DNA of 11,086 bases from Silanimonas sp965368785 (GTDB taxonomy: Bacteria; Pseudomonadota; Gammaproteobacteria; Xanthomonadales; Xanthomonadaceae), in contig CBDUOG010000062.1 in assembly GCA_965368785.1 (NCBI GenBank), positions 1 through 11,086 on the forward strand. Direction: 5' to 3'. This document shows positions 8,341-11,086 of this stretch, in pieces. The notes under the pieces are model-generated. The model saw nothing but the letters and a program-made list of their open reading frames with translations. It had not been told where the DNA came from and searched no databases. Each line of letters starts with the position of its first letter. Position 1 is the first letter of the stretch. The position numbers and the translations under genes were made by a program.

Positions 8341-10238
8341 CGGCCCTGTTTGGCGTCATCGGTAAGGCAGTGCCACCAGATCGCATGCAAATGGCAGAGC
8401 GGCGGCTTCGCATAAGTGAATCGCTGCGCTGCCACCGCTTGCTGGACGGGCCCAGGCGGAACATTGCTGCACTGGAGCCGAACGTACAGTCGACGGCCGG
8501 ACTATTCCAGCGGGCCGATCAGCAACTCTGCGCGGTCGGCCACTTCGAGCGCGACGGCAGGCGGTTCGACTTTGCTGAACTCCTGTCCCTATTCGCAAGC
8601 CATGGGCTGCCGGCGCTGGCGGCTGCCGATGGTAGCCACCAGTTGGCGCTGCTTGACGAGAATCGGCAATCACTGCTTTTACAGCCCGACCCTATCGGCA
8701 GTACGCCGCTGTTCTATGCCAGGCATCAGGGTAATTTTGGCTTCGGTCCCGATGCGCTCACTGTGCTGCTGTTGCTAGGGCGGCAGGCATGTATAGACAG
8801 GCAAGCCGCGATGCAGTTTCTGCTCAATCGCTACTTGGTCGGCGACGGTTCCCTGTTCAATGGGGTCTGCCGACTGGGACCAGGTGAACGTCTCCAGCTC
8901 GATCTAAAGACGATGGAAGTCACTCGTTCACGCTTTTGGGACCTTCACTACAGCCATGAACTGAGTTCTTCCGTCGACGCGCGAGAGGCTTTGCATCAAT
9001 CCTTGCTGGCCTCGCACCGACAGATGCTGGAAAATATGCAGCCTGGCGAGAGCTATCACAGCTTTCTGACGGGCGGAATGGATTCACGCGGAATTCTGGG
9101 CTATGCACGCGTCCTGGGCGCCTTGCCCGAACGAGCCATCACCTGGGGCCACTGCGACACAATTCCGCAAAGCGACCCGACCATCGCTCGGCAAATGGCT
9201 GGAGCACTGGGCATTCCATTCAGCTTCCAATCTGTCACGGCGAAAGACTGGCCGCTGCACGCGGCTCGCTGGGCAGAGATCAGCGGGTTGGTCAGCGACA
9301 ACAGCAACAGCTTTGCCAGCCCGGTCGACACCTTCCACGCGCATGGCACTGATACGGCGGCCTTTGTTGTGCTGGGGGACGAGGCATTTGGTGCCGGGCC
9401 GATTCCCGTCTCGCGCGAAGCAGCGATCGATAATATCCAGCGTACGGCCCTGCACAAAGAAACCGGATTGCTCGGCCAGGTGCTGAGTCCCGATGCGGTG
9501 CAGGAAGCATTGGCGGACTTTCGCGCCTGCCTATACGGCATAGCCGATCGGTGTCCAGGGGATCACCTCAAGGATGTGCAGGACTATCTCTATTTTCATA
9601 CCTATATCGCCCGCTGGATAATGGCGCCGGGCAACTTCAAATGGCCGCTGTATCCCGTACGCCGACCCTTGATGACGGTTGGGGTGATGGAACAGGTATG
9701 TCGAATGGCACCACTGCTGCGGGTGGACAAACGCGTCTACGTTGAGTTGTTGGAAGATCGGTTCCCGGATATTGCGGCCTTTCCGCGTACTGCTCGTGAT
9801 AGTTCGGTCAACTGGGACGCCTCGATGCGCGAGGCAGGCCCGTTTCGTGATGCAATCAGTGCGCTGCTTAGTGATGAGGCGTTAGACCGACTACCAATCT
9901 CTGAGTCGCTCAATCGCGCGGGTCTCAGGTCTCTGCTACTGCAGGCGCTGATGGCGGAGCCGCCCGCCGGTGAACGGGCGGCCATCGATGGCCCGCTCAA
10001 GCGGGGAATGTATTCCATGCGCCGTCAACTGAGCCGCTCGCCGGCACTGGCCAGACTGGCCAGTCGTATACAACCCTGGATTCTGCGAGCCACTGGGCCG
10101 CGCGCTTCGGAAATGCGCCAGCGTCGACACCAGATAATGATGCGATTGGCGCTGTTGCAGTATGGCGTGGACGCGGCAGAGACAGTCAACCGACAGGTCC
10201 TTCAGGCCGAAACACAGGGGACCGCCGCGCATGACTGA
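8337..10238 (+). CDS. Asparagine-synthase-like protein with inactive glutaminase domain
   Basis: Homologue of AsnB with a class II amidotransferase-like N-terminal domain and a PP-loop ATPase domain. The N-terminus reads MTALFGVIG: the family's catalytic Cys2 is Thr and Gly3 is Ala. The HRGPDG and FNGE glutamine-site motifs are also not found, so it should not use glutamine. DPIGSTPLFY (about 118-127) retains the fold motif that is RDRAGEKPLYY in the upstream AsnB. The ATP site persists as FLTGGMDSRG (243-252), with Thr for the usual Ser of SGGxDS, and GDEAFGAG (347-354) stands where AsnB has GGDGGDELFGG. By analogy with other glutaminase-dead members (beta-lactam synthetase, lasso-peptide cyclase), it may adenylate a carboxylate and use a supplied amine, or have another role. 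Length is 633. Start ATG 8337 has SD AGGAAG and overlaps the upstream stop. Sampled GC is high (68% in one line). The decayed gene downstream is its closest visible relative, about 59% identical in the best 41-residue stretch. Confidence 0.85.
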   Translation: MTALFGVIGKAVPPDRMQMAERRLRISESLRCHRLLDGPRRNIAALEPNVQSTAGLFQRADQQLCAVGHFERDGRRFDFAELLSLFASHGLPALAAADGSHQLALLDENRQSLLLQPDPIGSTPLFYARHQGNFGFGPDALTVLLLLGRQACIDRQAAMQFLLNRYLVGDGSLFNGVCRLGPGERLQLDLKTMEVTRSRFWDLHYSHELSSSVDAREALHQSLLASHRQMLENMQPGESYHSFLTGGMDSRGILGYARVLGALPERAITWGHCDTIPQSDPTIARQMAGALGIPFSFQSVTAKDWPLHAARWAEISGLVSDNSNSFASPVDTFHAHGTDTAAFVVLGDEAFGAGPIPVSREAAIDNIQRTALHKETGLLGQVLSPDAVQEALADFRACLYGIADRCPGDHLKDVQDYLYFHTYIARWIMAPGNFKWPLYPVRRPLMTVGVMEQVCRMAPLLRVDKRVYVELLEDRFPDIAAFPRTARDSSVNWDASMREAGPFRDAISALLSDEALDRLPISESLNRAGLRSLLLQALMAEPPAGERAAIDGPLKRGMYSMRRQLSRSPALARLASRIQPWILRATGPRASEMRQRRHQIMMRLALLQYGVDAAETVNRQVLQAETQGTAAHD

Positions 10239-10305
10239 GACTGCTCGTCAGGACACCTATGCCGCGATTGTAAATGCCGAAAACTCGGTCGATCATGCAG
10301 CTTAA
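10216..10305 (+). other. Possible remnant coupled start joined to pseudogene (24-codon ORF)
   Basis: AGGGGA at 10216-10221 precedes ATG 10231, which overlaps the end of the upstream gene by 8 bases. The frame runs 24 codons (MTETARQDTYAAIV...) and stops at TAA 10303-10305. Its last codons (HAA) already align with residues 308-310 of the upstream homologue and are in frame with the pseudogene. This looks like the start of a once-coupled gene whose first half (glutaminase domain and PP-loop) was deleted, leaving a junction at about 10231-10290. A chance ATG is the alternative. Confidence 0.4.
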
Positions 10306-11086
10306 TGGGCATGGAACGGTGAACTTCAGTCCGATAACGCCAATAAACTTGCGACGCCCCTCAATTTCTTCAGCGGACATGAACCCGATTCGGTCCGATT
10401 CTCTGTCGCTGGAGATCAAATACTGGGGGCAGGTCCGATTCCCGGGTCAACCGAGCAGGCTATCGACAATATATTGCCTAGCGCGAAACGGATCGCTGCA
10501 GGTCCGCTTTCGTTCCTGCCAAATAAGCACAGCGCAGAGTATATGCTATGGAGCTTCAATGACCGCGTGCAATACTTGGTTGAACAGTGCCCGAACAGCC
10601 ACCCAAAAGACCTGCAGGACTGTTTGTATTTGCATGCCCATATCTCCCGGTGGATTCTAGCCCCAGGGAATTTCGAGCACCCTGTTGTAACGGTTCGGCG
10701 TTTGCTTGTGACTCTGGCTGTTGTCGAAGGGAGCCAACATCTGGCACCGGACTAACGAGTGGACAAGGCAGCGTATATACTTGTTGCTTAGAGAGTTTCA
10801 GCACCTGATGTTGGTTCCGAAAATGGCGACCGAATCTGGCATAGACTGGGCATACCATAGCCGGACCAACGCCAAACTGCGCAATGAACCAAAACGCCTG
10901 ACGCAGCCGGAAGCACTTGAGTCCCTGGCCATTCACGATGCACTCGATATGGACGCGGTCTGATTGTTCATTTCTAATTTTTTTGCGGAGGTTCCAGCAC
11001 AGACGACAGAGGGCGGGAAGCTGAAGCGCAGTCTGTACGATATTCGTCGCCACGTCAGCACGATTCCCGTTCTTGTAGGGATGTCC
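10231..11086 (+). pseudogene. Decayed asparagine-synthase-like paralogue (5' part lost, runs off window)
   Basis: Remains of a second copy of the glutaminase-dead asparagine-synthase-like gene. From about 10294 the frame starting at 10231 aligns without gaps to upstream residues 308 onward: HAA-stop-WA, SDNxN, GAGPIP..AIDNI, CP..H.KD.QD, RWI.APGNF and VRR.L.T. The 65 residues from GAGPIP to the QD motif have equal length in both. The reading is broken by TAA 10303-10305 (opposite Arg311), TAA 10753-10755 (opposite Leu461) and a one-base insertion near 10765-10772. Homology then continues in another frame (RIYLLLREF against RVYVELLEDRF) to TGA 10961-10963 (near Arg531), then FAEVPA and LKRSLYDIRRHVS against MAEPPA and LKRGMYSMRRQLS, up to the window edge. 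The first part, including the PP-loop, is absent. In the best 41-residue stretch I count 24 identities (about 59%), so this is an old paralogue and not a recent duplicate. No functional product is expected. Confidence 0.85.

Noticed and set aside
10274..10660. Open frame of 128 codons on the + strand
   Set aside because: It is out of frame with the homologous reading of the pseudogene and has no recognisable motif.
10303..10963. Stop-codon readthrough or programmed frameshifting in the terminal asparagine-synthase-like sequence
   Set aside because: Two different stop codons (TAA twice, TGA once) plus an insertion and a missing 5' half fit ordinary decay much better than recoding.
10556..11053. 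Open frame of 165 codons on the - strand over the pseudogene
   Set aside because: The + strand has amino-acid-level homology to the upstream gene across the same bases, so this is a shadow frame left open by chance.

Overview
The window is part of a surface-polysaccharide (capsule, O-antigen or exopolysaccharide) biosynthesis locus. Eight intact genes all lie on the + strand, and a decayed ninth gene runs off the right edge. Codon use, operon style and moderate-to-high GC suggest a proteobacterium, most plausibly a gammaproteobacterium. Nothing in the window (no rRNA, tRNA or housekeeping gene) fixes the genus, so this is a weak inference.

Layout: (1) 43-771, a PAPS-dependent sulfotransferase in AT-richer DNA. 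(2) 847-2700, an asparagine-synthase-type glutamine amidotransferase with an intact Cys2 and PP-loop. (3) 2670-3827, a GT4 glycosyltransferase. (4) 3824-4939, an ATP-grasp ligase-like protein. (5) 4977-5981, a NodB-type polysaccharide deacetylase without a signal peptide. (6) 5986-7194, a WbuB-like GT4 glycosyltransferase. (7) 7195-8340, a third GT4 glycosyltransferase. (8) 8337-10238, a second asparagine-synthase homologue that has lost the catalytic Cys of its glutaminase domain. (9) about 10231-11086, a decayed paralogue of gene 8 with three in-frame stops and a frameshift.

Genes 2/3, 3/4 and 7/8 overlap. Genes 5/6 are 4 bases apart and genes 6/7 are contiguous, so translation is probably coupled through most of the run. 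The only gaps between intact genes are 75 bases (772-846) and 37 bases (4940-4976); neither shows a convincing promoter or terminator.

Working together (inference): three glycosyltransferases would build an oligosaccharide on a lipid carrier in the cytoplasm. The deacetylase could free an amine on an N-acetylated sugar. The sulfotransferase, amidotransferase, ATP-grasp protein and glutaminase-dead paralogue could add sulfate and amide-type decorations. Flippase, polymerase/ligase and nucleotide-sugar genes are absent and presumably lie outside the window.

The most unusual part is the right end. There a glutaminase-dead asparagine-synthase-like protein sits beside a broken relative that has kept colinear homology over almost 800 bases despite stops and a frameshift.
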